Assembly (NCBI GenBank): GCA_965248235.1
Contig: CBDFIU010000005.1
Span: 1,302,001 to 1,366,000 of the forward strand
Source: UBA6623 sp965248235
GTDB lineage: Bacteria > Acidobacteriota > Terriglobia > Bryobacterales > UBA6623
Reading direction: 5' to 3'
Length of the DNA stretch: 64,000 nucleotides
In this document: positions 34,609-43,765 of the stretch, piece by piece
Layout of the letters: each line of letters opens with the position of its first letter
Numbering within the stretch: position 1 is the first letter of the stretch
The notes under the pieces: generated by a model
What the model saw: only the letters and a program-made list of their open reading frames with translations
What the model was told of the DNA's origin: nothing
Database searches by the model: none
Position numbers and translations under genes: made by a program

Positions 34609-36402
34609 CTACTCCCACTCGATCGTTGAGGGCGGTTTGTGGGAGAGGTCGAGAAAGACGGCGTCGATGTCGGGAAGCGCTTTGATTTGCTTCGCCAGCG
34701 TCAACAACCGCGTGATCGGCAGTTGCGCCACCTCCGCCGTCATGCCGTCCACCGAGGTTACCGGGCGCAGAGCAACCGTCTCGCCGCCCTTGCGGGTAAA
34801 AGGCAGCAGCACGACCGGACATTGCCAGACGTTGTTGTAAAGTCCCTGGCTGCGCAAAAACTTCGTGACGATGCTGTCGGCTTGTTGCAGAATCGCGACG
34901 CGCTTCATCGTCACGAAAGTCTGGCGAATCTTCCATTCCGAAGGCCGCAACCTCTTCGGCGACAGCGAATAGACGACGCGATTCGTCTTTCGAAATCGAT
35001 TCGTGATCGAGGTCGCCAACGGCAGCAGCATCCGGTAATCCAAATCGCCGTTGTAAAGCACCGTCAAATGCGCGTAGCTGCGGCTGTCGCCCTGCACGCC
35101 GACACTGCGCAACGGCAGCAAGAACGCCCGATAGCCTCGCTCGCGGGCCAGGTCGTTGATCTCCGTATCGGCTTGCGGGCGGGCGATGCGCGGTGCGCAT
35201 AAGCAGCGAATCGCTAAACCCGGCCCCGGGAAGGGGTGGCGCTGGATCAGCTTGGCGGGCAGTCCGAGCACCCTGCCGAGTACGCGGACTTCGTCTTTAT
35301 AAAACTCGGTCAACGGTTCGAGAACTCTGTCTTCCGCGATCAGCTCTTGAATGCGTTCAACGCGGTTGTGGTGCGTTTTGATCACGGCCGCGTCTTGCGA
35401 GCCGCCCGATTCAATCGTGTCCGGGTAGATCGTGCCCTGCCCGAGCATCCAGTCGTGCCCGGCGAATTCGTCTCGTTTGAGCACGTCGTCTTGCAACTCG
35501 ACAAAGAGCCGCCCGATGACCTCGCGTTTCTTTTCCGGATCGGCGATTTTGCGCAGGCCGCTGAGGAACCGGCCGCGGGCCGAGAGCACTTCGACCGAGC
35601 CCAACCCGAGCTTCGCCAGCGTCTCTCGGATTTCAAGCGTCTCGCCATCCCGCATCAACCCGGTGTCGACGTACACGCCGTGCACTAATTCGGGTCGCAA
35701 CGCCCCAACGGTCAGCGCGTAAGCGACCGCCGAGTCCACGCCGCCGCTCAAGAAAAACAAGACCCGCCGCCCCTTCGCCTGACGGTGGATCTGGCGCTGC
35801 AACTGCGCCACCCGGTTCTCCGGCCGCCAATCCATGCGGCAGCCGCACACATCGGAGAGGAAATTACTGAGAATTTCCGCCCCGTGTATGGTGTGGATCA
35901 CTTCGGGATGAAACTGCAACCCGAAGTATTTACGCTTGAAGTCGCCCATCGCCGCGACGCTGCACTGGCGTGTGTCCGCCAGCGTTTCGAAACCGCTTGG
36001 TAATCGCGCCACCTGGTCGCCATGGCTCATCCAAATCCGCTGGCGATGAACCAGGCCGGTAAACAGCGGCGCTTCGCGGCGGACCCGCAGATCGGCCCGA
36101 CCGAATTCGTGGGTTTCGCCCGCTTCAACAACGCCTTCCAAACTGTGCGCCATCAGTTGGTGGCCGTAGCAGATACCCAACAGCGGCCGGCGGATTCGAA
36201 ACAAATCTTTGTCGGGACGCGGGCTGCCCGGCTCGAATACGCTTGAGGGGCCGCCCGAGATGATGACGCCGCGGTAGGGTGCAAGACTCTTGGGAGAGAC
36301 TTTCAGCGGTAGGATTTCGGCGTAGACGCCTAGATCGCGGACTTTCCGAGCAATCAGATGACAATATTGCCCACCCGAGTCAAGAACCGCGATCTTTTCC
36401 AT
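34609..36402 (-). CDS. guaA: GMP synthase, long (animal-like) form
   Basis: A 597-residue enzyme that aminates XMP to GMP. The class I glutamine amidotransferase has Cys78 (LLGICYGHQ), His165 and Glu167 (FHPEV). The ATP pyrophosphatase P-loop is SGGVDS (219-224), and substrate motifs are HPFPGPGLAIR and KPPSTIEWE. It is ~70 residues longer than the E. coli enzyme (525). The extra part is the C-terminal dimerisation region: AFLLPLRSVGVQGDSRSY, NRVVYSL and PVVLLP follow in the order seen in human GMP synthetase, not in the short bacterial order. Start is the ATG at 36402. It converges with the Fic gene. Confidence 0.95.
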   Translation of the reverse strand: MEKIAVLDSGGQYCHLIARKVRDLGVYAEILPLKVSPKSLAPYRGVIISGGPSSVFEPGSPRPDKDLFRIRRPLLGICYGHQLMAHSLEGVVEAGETHEFGRADLRVRREAPLFTGLVHRQRIWMSHGDQVARLPSGFETLADTRQCSVAAMGDFKRKYFGLQFHPEVIHTIHGAEILSNFLSDVCGCRMDWRPENRVAQLQRQIHRQAKGRRVLFFLSGGVDSAVAYALTVGALRPELVHGVYVDTGLMRDGETLEIRETLAKLGLGSVEVLSARGRFLSGLRKIADPEKKREVIGRLFVELQDDVLKRDEFAGHDWMLGQGTIYPDTIESGGSQDAAVIKTHHNRVERIQELIAEDRVLEPLTEFYKDEVRVLGRVLGLPAKLIQRHPFPGPGLAIRCLCAPRIARPQADTEINDLARERGYRAFLLPLRSVGVQGDSRSYAHLTVLYNGDLDYRMLLPLATSITNRFRKTNRVVYSLSPKRLRPSEWKIRQTFVTMKRVAILQQADSIVTKFLRSQGLYNNVWQCPVVLLPFTRKGGETVALRPVTSVDGMTAEVAQLPITRLLTLAKQIKALPDIDAVFLDLSHKPPSTIEWE

Positions 36403-36743
36403 AACTCTCCGGTTATCAACGGATTAGGCGGACTCTCCTGCCGCGCCGCTGGTTCGAGTCCGCCACGCTCGCCAAAAACAATGCACGCCCGGGACTGGAA
36501 AATCCCGGCCGTTGCCGCGGTTCTAGTTGGGGCTGCTCCGAGGATGTGAAACCGCGCCTCACGCGACACACATAAGTCTCTTAAAACTAATAAGATAGTC
36601 CGCCATGTCGCGGACCTTCCCGGATCATTTCACAGCCTTTCCGGTCCCGGCTAATCGGCTCCTCAAGAAGGAATCGGTTGATTTCGATTGATCTTCTTCA
36701 GAATGTGCGCTTTAGCGTCGATCACCTAGTATATCATTAAGTT
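36403..36743. other. 341-base divergent intergenic region (guaA / glcD)
   Basis: This region separates two divergently transcribed genes and should hold both promoters. AT-rich stretches occur at about 36572-36600 (CTTAAAACTAATAAGATAG) and 36726-36740 (TAGTATATCATTAA), the latter a possible -10 region for glcD. At 36450-36460 GGTTCGAGTCC resembles a tRNA T-arm, but no complete tRNA can be folded. I found no open reading frame of coding character and no riboswitch. Confidence 0.4.
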
Positions 36744-38177
36744 GTGATTCCTTCCGAAGCGATCTCTGAACTGCGGCAATTGTTGGGCGAGCGCGGCGTA
36801 CTCGACCGTTCACAAGACCTGCTGCTCTATGAGTTCGACGGCAGCATCGAAAAGGGTCGCCCCGAATGCGTGGTCTTCCCGACCTCGACCGAGGATGTCG
36901 TCGAGGTCGTCAAAGTGGCCCGGAAATACGAGCTGCCGCTGGTCGGCCGCGGCGCCGGCACGGGCCTGAGCGGGGGAGCGATCCCAACCGAAGGCGGTCT
37001 GATGATCGCCTTCGCCCGGATGAACAGGATTCTCGAAATCGATCTCGAAAACGAATACGCCGTTGTGCAACCCGGCGTCGTCAACCTCGACATCACCACC
37101 ACGGTCAAGGGAGACGGCTACTACTACGCGCCCGATCCCTCAAGCCAGAAGGCCTGCACGATCGGTGGAAACGTATCGGAAAACGCCGGTGGTCCGCACA
37201 CCTTGGCCTACGGCGTTACGACCAACCACGTTCTTGGCATCGAGGCCGTGCTGCCCGACGGAACCTTGGTCGAAATCGGCGGGCCGGAAGCCGACCGGCC
37301 CGGCTACGATCTACGCGGCTTGCTGACGGGCTCGGAAGGTACGATGGTGCTGGTGACCAAGGTCATCGTGCGGCTGATGCGGTCTCCCGAAGCCGTCAAG
37401 ACGTTGCTCGCCGTCTACGACGAGCCCGAGGACGCCGCCACCACGATTGCCTCGTTTACCGCTCGGGCGATTGTCCCCGCGGCTGTCGAAATGCTCGACG
37501 GCGTGATGCTTCGCATGGTCGAGGAAGCCACGCATGCCGGCTTCCCGATGGACGCCAACGCCGTCCTGCTGATCGAGGTCGAGGGCCTCACCGAAGCCGT
37601 TGAAGAGCAGGCGGCGCAAATCCAAGAAATCTGCCGTGAATCGAAGGCCCGCGAGGTCAGGGTCGCGCAATCGGAGCAGGAACGGGAACTGTTATGGAAA
37701 GGCCGCAAGAACGCCTTCGGGGCCGTCGGCCGCGTCAGCCCGACCTACTACGTGCAGGACGGCGTCGTGCCGCGCACTCGAATTGCCGACACGCTGCGGT
37801 TCATCCACGAAGTGTCGGAAAAATACGACATACAGATCAGCAACATCTTCCATGCTGGCGATGGCAATATGCACCCGATCTTGCTGTTTGACGACCGCGA
37901 CCCCGATCAACTCAAGCGGACGAAGCAAGCCGGAGCCGAGATTCTTCAATATTGCATCGAGGTCGGAGGCGCCATCACCGGCGAACACGGCGTCGGGATG
38001 GAGAAGAACGACCTGATGCCGATGCTGTTTACAGAAGACAGCCTGGGAATGATGGAACGCCTAATCAAGGTCTTCAACCCCGACCGGCGACTGAACCCGG
38101 GGAAGCTATTGCCCACCGGCAACGGCTGCCTGGAAATCCGGCCCATCCCCAGCCGGCATAAAGCGGTGGTCTGGTAA
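36744..38177 (+). CDS. glcD: FAD-linked glycolate/D-lactate oxidase subunit GlcD
   Basis: A 477-residue flavoprotein of the VAO/PCMH family that oxidises glycolate or D-2-hydroxy acids. FAD-binding motifs are PLVGRGAGTGLSGGA, PDPSSQKACTIGGNVSENAGG and GLLTGSEGTM. The C-terminal domain has IFHAGDGNMHP and GGAITGEHGVGMEKND. Start is GTG at 36744, with a weak ribosome-binding site. The length matches GlcD (~480). No glcE/glcF subunits follow, so it may work alone or with distant partners. The SGNH gene begins 16 bases downstream. Confidence 0.92.
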   Translation: MIPSEAISELRQLLGERGVLDRSQDLLLYEFDGSIEKGRPECVVFPTSTEDVVEVVKVARKYELPLVGRGAGTGLSGGAIPTEGGLMIAFARMNRILEIDLENEYAVVQPGVVNLDITTTVKGDGYYYAPDPSSQKACTIGGNVSENAGGPHTLAYGVTTNHVLGIEAVLPDGTLVEIGGPEADRPGYDLRGLLTGSEGTMVLVTKVIVRLMRSPEAVKTLLAVYDEPEDAATTIASFTARAIVPAAVEMLDGVMLRMVEEATHAGFPMDANAVLLIEVEGLTEAVEEQAAQIQEICRESKAREVRVAQSEQERELLWKGRKNAFGAVGRVSPTYYVQDGVVPRTRIADTLRFIHEVSEKYDIQISNIFHAGDGNMHPILLFDDRDPDQLKRTKQAGAEILQYCIEVGGAITGEHGVGMEKNDLMPMLFTEDSLGMMERLIKVFNPDRRLNPGKLLPTGNGCLEIRPIPSRHKAVVW

Positions 38178-38193
38178 TGAAAACTTGGCTTCG

Positions 38194-38846
38194 ATGGTGA
38201 GGTCCGACGTTTTTGTACGAAAAGTCGCGGTGTTCTTGACAGTCTCGGCAGTCACTCTGCTGCTGCTCGAGATCGCATCGTGGATTGTGTTTCCTCGCCT
38301 GACCGGGCGGCAACTCGATTTCGCCGAACTTGCCCGGCAAAGATCCGAGCGAATTAAGACCTTCGAAGAACAACGCGGCCGCCAAAAGGGTCGCTACAGC
38401 CTTCACCCCTACCTCGGATATTCGGGTCGGCCGGACGCGTCTATCGGCGCCGAGGGTGGCGCCGTGTTCAACTCCTATGGGATGTGGACACAGCCGGGGC
38501 GCCCGTTTCCCTACAAGCGACAAGAGGATGAGTTTGTCATCGCCGTCCTAGGGGGCAGTGTAGCGGAGCTGTTTGTCGTCATGGGCAGCGACGGATTTCT
38601 CCAAGACCGCCTCGCGCCGGTCAACGACCTTTTTCGGCGAAAGAAGGTCGTGCTCATCTCGCTTGCCACGGGCGGTTATGAGCAGCCTCAGGGTCTCTTC
38701 CTTCTCCAACTCGCCTTCTTGTCCGGATTCGACATCGACGCCGTGCTCAACCTCGATGGGTTTAACGAGCTTGTCTTTGCCGTGGAGAATGTCGACCGTC
38801 AATACAACCCTCTGTTTCCTTCGGCTTTCACTTGGGAATATTGCAA
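38194..38846 (+). pseudogene. SGNH/GDSL hydrolase-like gene, 5' part (split by IS)
   Basis: N-terminal half of a membrane-anchored SGNH-hydrolase-like protein. It has a TM helix (VFLTVSAVTLLLLEIASWIVF) and then FVIAVLGGSVAEL, the block I GxS region, and LNLDGFNELVFAVENVD, the block with Asn. The IS1595-type element enters after base 38846. The other half resumes at 39891. Joined across the IS and with one missing base restored (see 39894), the gene encodes 430 residues. It follows glcD by 16 bases on the same strand and was probably co-transcribed. Such proteins often modify surface polysaccharide (O-acetyl groups). Confidence 0.82.
38839..38846. repeat. 8-bp target-site duplication, left
   Basis: TATTGCAA directly precedes the IS and is repeated exactly at 39883-39890 after it. 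Eight base pairs is the usual target duplication of the IS1595 family, so this copy is a simple transposition event. Confidence 0.9.
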
Positions 38847-39882
38847 GATGGGTATTTACTTGACTCAGGTATTGGGAAATAGCCCCTACATGTTGTGGTC
38901 GTCCGTAGCGCGTGTCGCGGTGCCTCCGACCAGCGATTTGTAGGGTGCCGGTGGCACGGCGACGGCCTGTTGAACCAGGCGGTAAAAGAGCTTGCCTCGA
39001 CTTCTGGACTTGCGGCGGTTGAAGCGGAAGGCGAATTCGTCGAGGTAGGAGTCGAGATGCTCGTGACTGACCGCTCCTTGATGCGTGCCCAGTATCCAGC
39101 GCTTCACTAACGACACCACGCGGTGCACCCGGGGGAGCAGTTTCGAGGCGCGCGCCGGTTGCCCCTCCAGGTAGCTCACCTCGTGGCGATAGCCGTCGCC
39201 TTCGAGCGGTTCGTATCCCAGCCAACCGTCGGTATGGACCACGCTGCCGGGTTCGATCGACTCGCCGACGAAGGCCATCAAGCTGTCCCCGGAGGCGTTG
39301 GGAATGGTGCGTATCCGAACCCGCCCGATGCCGGCACCATCTTCCTCGGCCGCTACTACAATCAGCGCCTTAGCGTCGGTTTGGCGACCGCGCACGCCCT
39401 CCTCCAAGCCTCCTAAGTAAGTCTCGTCAACCTCCACGCGCCCGCTGAGCCGATCGCGTCCGGGCCGCACCATGGCGCGCCGGAGCTTATGCAACCAAGT
39501 CCAGGCCGTTTTGTAGCTGCCCAGGCCCAACACCCGCTGCAAGCCCAGCGCGCTCGCCCCGTTCTTCTGGCTCGTGAGCCACCACATGGCTCGAAACCAA
39601 CTCTGGAGGGGTTGGCGGGTGTCTTGAAATATTGTGCCCGCCGTTGGAGAAGCTTGATGCCCGCAGCCGGCGCACTCCAGCAGCGCTGTCCGCACCGCCC
39701 ACGCTTTGTCGTGCCCGCATCGCGGACAACGAAAACCCTCCGGCCAGCGGAGTTGACACAGATACTCTCGACAGGCCTGCTCGGTGGCGAAACGCGCCTC
39801 GAACTCGGCCAGATTCCGAGGATAATCTTCCATTTCCCCGATCCTACATCTTGTGGTCACCTGAGTCAAGTAAATACCCATC
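38847..39882 (-). mobile_element. IS1595-family insertion sequence, copy 1 (1036 bp)
   Basis: Bounded by terminal inverted repeats: the left end reads GATGGGTATTTACTTGACTC and the right end is its reverse complement, ~24 bp in all. It carries one transposase gene on the minus strand and is flanked by the duplication TATTGCAA. It interrupts the SGNH-hydrolase gene in antisense orientation. A second copy at 47626-48661 has exactly the same length and encodes an identical transposase. Confidence 0.93.
38886..39833 (-). CDS. IS1595-family transposase, copy 1
   Basis: A 315-residue DDE transposase. An N-terminal zinc ribbon (CPRCG ... CAGCG, about residues 35-60) comes before an ISXO2-like catalytic domain with VEVDETYLGG (first Asp), HTDGWLGYE (second Asp) and a C-terminal FAFRFNRRKS. 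The ATG at 39833 begins MEDYPRNLAEFEARF, the usual family N-terminus. The frame upstream is only the terminal inverted repeat. Intact, so probably active. Confidence 0.92.
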   Translation of the reverse strand: MEDYPRNLAEFEARFATEQACREYLCQLRWPEGFRCPRCGHDKAWAVRTALLECAGCGHQASPTAGTIFQDTRQPLQSWFRAMWWLTSQKNGASALGLQRVLGLGSYKTAWTWLHKLRRAMVRPGRDRLSGRVEVDETYLGGLEEGVRGRQTDAKALIVVAAEEDGAGIGRVRIRTIPNASGDSLMAFVGESIEPGSVVHTDGWLGYEPLEGDGYRHEVSYLEGQPARASKLLPRVHRVVSLVKRWILGTHQGAVSHEHLDSYLDEFAFRFNRRKSRSRGKLFYRLVQQAVAVPPAPYKSLVGGTATRATDDHNM

Positions 39883-39890
39883 TATTGCAA
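39883..39890. repeat. 8-bp target-site duplication, right
   Basis: TATTGCAA, an exact copy of 38839-38846 at the other IS end. Confidence 0.9.
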
Positions 39891-40529
39891 AAAGGACATC
39901 TGACCGGACTCGATGAGGATACCGCCAAAACGATCATCTTGCTCCGATCGGCGGAGCGCAATCAGCTTGGGTTGACGCGCCTGCTCGACGCGTTCCCCTT
40001 CCGCTACAGCGCGACGGCGAATACGTTCGGAGAAGTGTTCATCCGGCGGTGGGAAAGGCAACGCGCCGCCTTGGAGCGAAGCATGATCATACGAAACGCT
40101 GAAATGCCTTTCGACATCGTTTCGCCTCCTCACATGAAGGGTTTCAGCCCCGCTGAATTCGCGGTCGAGGTTTGGAAAACCTCTTCGCGCATGACCCATC
40201 AAGTCTGCCGACAGCGCGGCATCCCCTATCTTCACGCCTTGCAGCCGAACCAATACGTTCCCGGTTCGAAACCCTTGAGCAAAGCTGAAATGAGGACGGC
40301 GGTGGATCCGGAATTCGGGTGGGGAATTACGGTTCGCGAAAACTATCACTTGCTGCGCCAAGCAGGCAAGGAACTGGCGTCGTCGGGCGTGCCCTTCGTG
40401 GATTTAACGCAGGTTTTCAGCGAAACGCGGGAGGACCTTTATGTCGACAAGTGCTGCCACTTCAGTGAACGCGGCAACGCTCTCATCGCCGAGCCGATAG
40501 CAGCGGCCCTCGCCGAGATCATCGACTGA
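39891..40529 (+). pseudogene. SGNH/GDSL hydrolase-like gene, 3' part
   Basis: C-terminal half of the gene that starts at 38194. It carries MPFDIVSPPHMKGFSPAEF, GVPFVDLTQVF and DKCCHFSERGNALIAEPIA, the last being the block V region with the catalytic Asp and His. After excising the IS and one duplication, the frame is off by one base. The DNA reads AAAAAGGACATC, but AAAAAGGGACATC would join the two halves (...EYCKKGHLTG...), so one G is missing at 39894-39895. It ends 14 bases before the convergent molybdenum hydroxylase gene. Confidence 0.8.
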
Positions 40530-40543
40530 TCCGCCCGGCCCCT

Positions 40544-42799
40544 CTAAGCCCAGCTCAGGTCCGTCTTCGACAGCGGCAGCTCGCGCACCCGCTTACCTGT
40601 CGCGGCGAAGATCGCGTTGGTGATCGCCGGGGCGACCGGCGGTACGCCGGGTTCACCCACGCCCGCCGGGGCGGCGTCGTTTTCGACAATGTGGACATTG
40701 GTCTGAACCGGCGCTTCGTTGATGCGCGGCATCAGGTGGTCCATGAAATTGCTTTGGACGACCGCGCCGTCCTTGACCGTGATCTCGCTCATCATCGTAA
40801 GCCCGGCGCCAAAGACGGCCGCGCCTTCCATCTGAGAGATCACACGATCTTTGTTGACGTAGAGTCCGCAATCCACCGCCATCTCGACGCGCGGAATGCT
40901 CAATTTCCCGGCCTTCGAGACGTCGACCTCGACCGCCGCCGCCACATACGTCAAGAAGCTGCGGTGGACCGCCAATCCCAGCCCGCGCCCCTTGGGTAGC
41001 TTGCGTCCCCAACCGATCTTGTCGGCCGCGAGCTTGAGCGTCGACGCCAAGCGGCCCGTGTCGACCGGATAAACCTCAAGCGGCTGGTCGTAGTTGGGGT
41101 ATTCCACCTTGCTCATGTCGACATGGCGCTGCTTGCCGATCAAATCGAGCATATACTCGAGTGAATCGCGTCCGGCCAGGTGCGCCAACTCATCGGCGAA
41201 CGAGTGAATGGCGAAAGCGTGATAGATGTTCGCGACCGAGCGCAGCCAGCCAACGCGGATATGGGTTTTCGCGTCGCCGACTTCGACACGAAGATTGGGT
41301 ACTTCGAACGCCAAGTCCGAGAAGCCCAAGCCCAGCTCGCCCGCGCCGCCGTGAGCACTCTTGTCGTCGAAGATCCAACCGATCGTCGGGAAGACGGTGC
41401 GTTGGTGCCAGGCCGTCGGCCGTCCCTTCGCATCCACGGCGGCTTTCATGTTCAACGCCGCGCAAGCGTGGTAGTAGTCGTGGCGCATGTCATCTTCACG
41501 CGTCCACGTCACGCTCACCGGCACGTCGCCGAGCTTGCGCGAAAGAATCGCCGCTTCGGCGCAATAGTCCGGTTTCGATTTGCGACCGAAACCGCCGCCG
41601 AGCAAAGTAACGCGACAGATGACATTCTTCTTGTCGACACCGAGCGCTTTGGCAATTTCGTCACGCGCGGCTTGCGGGTTTTGGGTTGGCGCCCAGGCTT
41701 CGCACTTGTCGCCGGTCACGTGCGCCAGGGCCGAAACCGGCTCCATGGCGGCGTGCGCCAGGTGCGGAGTGTAGTACTCCGCCTCGTGCGTCTTCGCGTC
41801 CGACGAAAAGACCTTGTCGACATCGCCTTCCTCGCGAACGACCGTGCCGGGCTTCCGCGCCGTCTCTTCGATCACCTTGCGGTAGGTGTCTGAGTTGTAG
41901 ACGGTGTTCCCGCCCTTGTCCCAGTCGATCTTGAGCTTCTTGCGTCCCTGTAGGACGGCCCAGGTGCTGTTGCCGATGACGGCCACGCCGCCCAACGCTT
42001 GGAAGCCCAAGGGCGGTTTTGCGGCCGGGATCTCAACGACCTTCTCGACACCGGCGACCTTCAGCGCATCTTTCGCGTCGAACGATTTCACCTTGCCGCC
42101 GACCACTGGGCAGTGCTCGATGCTCGCGAATTTCATGCCGTCGGGTTTCACGTCGAGGCCGAACTTGCCCTTGCCCGTGACGATGTCGCTCAGATCGGTG
42201 ACAGACATTGCCGTACCGACGTAGCGCCAATCCTTCTTGTCCTTGAAAGTCAACCCTTCTTCGGCCGGAACAGGCAGATCCGCGGCGGCCTTGGCCAACT
42301 TGCCGAAGCCGAGCTTCTTGCCCGATTTGTGGACCACGAAGTGATTCTTGGCCGTACACTCGTCAACGCTCACGCCCCAGCGTTTGGCGGCGGCGGTTTC
42401 GAGCATTTGGCGGGCCGAGGCGCCGGCAACGCGCATGGTCTGGTAGAAGTTGCGGACCGAGCGCGAACCGTCGGTGTTCTGCGAGCCGTATTTCTCGTCG
42501 CCGATGGCTTGTTCGATCGAAACGCGCTCCCAATCGGCTTCCATCTCGTCGGCGATGATCATCGGCAGGCTGGTGCGGCTGCCCGTGCCCATCTCGGAAC
42601 GGTGCGCCACGATCGTGAGGTCGCCGCTCTCTTGAATGGCGAGCCAAACGTTCGGCTTGAATAGCGAATCGGCGTGCGATCCGGCCTCGGCGGCCGCCGC
42701 GCGAAGCGGTTCAGGGATGATCTGCATGCCGAGCACGAAGCCGCCCGCGCCGGCAAGACCTTTGAGGAATCCTCTACGACTGACGTTTTCGATTCTCAT
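40544..42799 (-). CDS. Molybdenum hydroxylase large subunit (IorB / isoquinoline 1-oxidoreductase beta-like)
   Basis: A ~751-residue molybdopterin-cytosine-dinucleotide enzyme of the xanthine oxidase family, which hydroxylates aldehydes or N-heterocycles. The N-terminus is a Tat signal (SRRGFLKGLAGAGGFVLGM), so it is exported folded. Cofactor motifs are TLLGGGFGRKSKPD and the C-terminal GVGEPGVPPVAPAITNAI, whose Glu is the catalytic base. Start is the ATG at 42799, overlapping the TGA of the small subunit (ATGA). The longer frame to 42856 lies inside that gene. No FAD subunit is present, as in the two-subunit IorAB type. Confidence 0.93.
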   Translation of the reverse strand: MRIENVSRRGFLKGLAGAGGFVLGMQIIPEPLRAAAAEAGSHADSLFKPNVWLAIQESGDLTIVAHRSEMGTGSRTSLPMIIADEMEADWERVSIEQAIGDEKYGSQNTDGSRSVRNFYQTMRVAGASARQMLETAAAKRWGVSVDECTAKNHFVVHKSGKKLGFGKLAKAAADLPVPAEEGLTFKDKKDWRYVGTAMSVTDLSDIVTGKGKFGLDVKPDGMKFASIEHCPVVGGKVKSFDAKDALKVAGVEKVVEIPAAKPPLGFQALGGVAVIGNSTWAVLQGRKKLKIDWDKGGNTVYNSDTYRKVIEETARKPGTVVREEGDVDKVFSSDAKTHEAEYYTPHLAHAAMEPVSALAHVTGDKCEAWAPTQNPQAARDEIAKALGVDKKNVICRVTLLGGGFGRKSKPDYCAEAAILSRKLGDVPVSVTWTREDDMRHDYYHACAALNMKAAVDAKGRPTAWHQRTVFPTIGWIFDDKSAHGGAGELGLGFSDLAFEVPNLRVEVGDAKTHIRVGWLRSVANIYHAFAIHSFADELAHLAGRDSLEYMLDLIGKQRHVDMSKVEYPNYDQPLEVYPVDTGRLASTLKLAADKIGWGRKLPKGRGLGLAVHRSFLTYVAAAVEVDVSKAGKLSIPRVEMAVDCGLYVNKDRVISQMEGAAVFGAGLTMMSEITVKDGAVVQSNFMDHLMPRINEAPVQTNVHIVENDAAPAGVGEPGVPPVAPAITNAIFAATGKRVRELPLSKTDLSWA

Positions 42800-43251
42800 G
42801 CCAATTCCTCCGCCGCCGTCTTGATCGCCGCGCGAATGCGTTGATACGTTCCGCAACGGCAGATATTGCCGCTCATCGCGCTGTCGATCTCGTCATCACT
42901 GGGACTGCTGTTGTCGGCCAGCAGCGCTGCCGCGGACATGATTTGCCCCGGCTGGCAGTAGCCGCATTGGGGAACATCGTGTTCCATCCAGGCCTTTTGA
43001 ACGACGTGGTCGCCGTCCTTGCTGAGACCTTCGATCGTGGTGATCTCAGCCCCTTCCAAGCTGCCGACGGTCGTAATGCAAGAGCGCACCGCCGCGCCGT
43101 TTTGGTGGACCGTGCAAGCGCCGCAAAGGCCGACGCCGCAACCGAACTTCGAGCCGGTCAGCTCGAGTTCGTCGCGCAGGTACCACAACAAAGGTGTTTG
43201 CGGGTCGCCGTCAAATTCTCGGGCGACCCCGTTGACTCGAAGTTTAATCAT
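42796..43251 (-). CDS. Molybdenum hydroxylase 2Fe-2S small subunit (IorA-like)
   Basis: A 151-residue iron-sulfur subunit. The N-terminal plant-type ferredoxin cluster is in KFGCGVGLCGACTVHQNGAA with the fourth Cys at VRSC. The C-terminal alpha-helical cluster is in CGYCQPGQIM and GNICRCGTYQRIR. It passes electrons from the Mo site to an acceptor, probably a periplasmic cytochrome since no FAD subunit is present. The ATG at 43251 begins the conserved IKLRVNG; the 16 residues upstream in frame were rejected. Stop and next start overlap (ATGA). Confidence 0.95.
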   Translation of the reverse strand: MIKLRVNGVAREFDGDPQTPLLWYLRDELELTGSKFGCGVGLCGACTVHQNGAAVRSCITTVGSLEGAEITTIEGLSKDGDHVVQKAWMEHDVPQCGYCQPGQIMSAAALLADNSSPSDDEIDSAMSGNICRCGTYQRIRAAIKTAAEELA

Positions 43252-43507
43252 GGTAGACACCGTGTAAGCGGAATAGGGAGATTGTAGCAGGGTTAGCAAC
43301 TTGCGGGACTGGCACCTGTACGTTCACTGATCTCCCGATCAAAGACCAAAGCTGCATCGTCCTGAATCAGCGCGAGGGTGGGTTCGGGCTCTGGGTCCCT
43401 GAACTGAACTGCGGGCTCGGGAAAGTACGGCAACAAACTTTCTGTAAATTCGTTTGCTTCCACGAAGTCTTCTACTTTTCAGTGCCTCTCCAACAGCCGC
43501 GCGGCGT

Positions 43508-43765
43508 TTACAGCAAGCCCAGGCGTCCGGCGTCGGCTTCCGTCCATCGGGCACCGGCAAGGACGCTTTGAAGAGTCTTGCGGGGGAGTGTGTCGCTACC
43601 GCGATGATAGTGGACCACGACGATTCTGCCATCGTCATGCGAGTAGATTCGTCCGCCGGAGCGCGTTTCCCGGGACAGCGAAAAACCGTCCTTTTTCAGG
43701 GCCCGAATCAATTCCCGGACGGGCGTGTTGCGGAGCTTGTGGACAAGACGTCCCGGCCCGTTCAC
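43508..43765 (-). CDS. hicA: HicA-family mRNA-interferase toxin, pair 1
   Basis: An 85-residue protein with the double-stranded-RNA-binding-like HicA fold: VRELIRALKKDGFSLSRE, GGRIYSHDDGRIVVVHYH (His after the aromatic) and LPRKTLQSVLAGA. HicA toxins cleave mRNA and block translation. It overlaps its antitoxin by ATGA (43762-43765), with the antitoxin gene upstream. That order is less common than toxin first but known. The gap 43252-43507 to the molybdenum hydroxylase holds nothing I recognise. Confidence 0.8.
   Translation of the reverse strand: MNGPGRLVHKLRNTPVRELIRALKKDGFSLSRETRSGGRIYSHDDGRIVVVHYHRGSDTLPRKTLQSVLAGARWTEADAGRLGLL

Noticed and set aside
36425..36475. tRNA-like 3' half (GGTTCGAGTCC T-arm pattern) near the guaA start
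   Set aside because: The T-stem has a mismatch, no matching acceptor 5' strand or anticodon arm can be drawn, and it overlaps a promoter region. At best it is a remnant.
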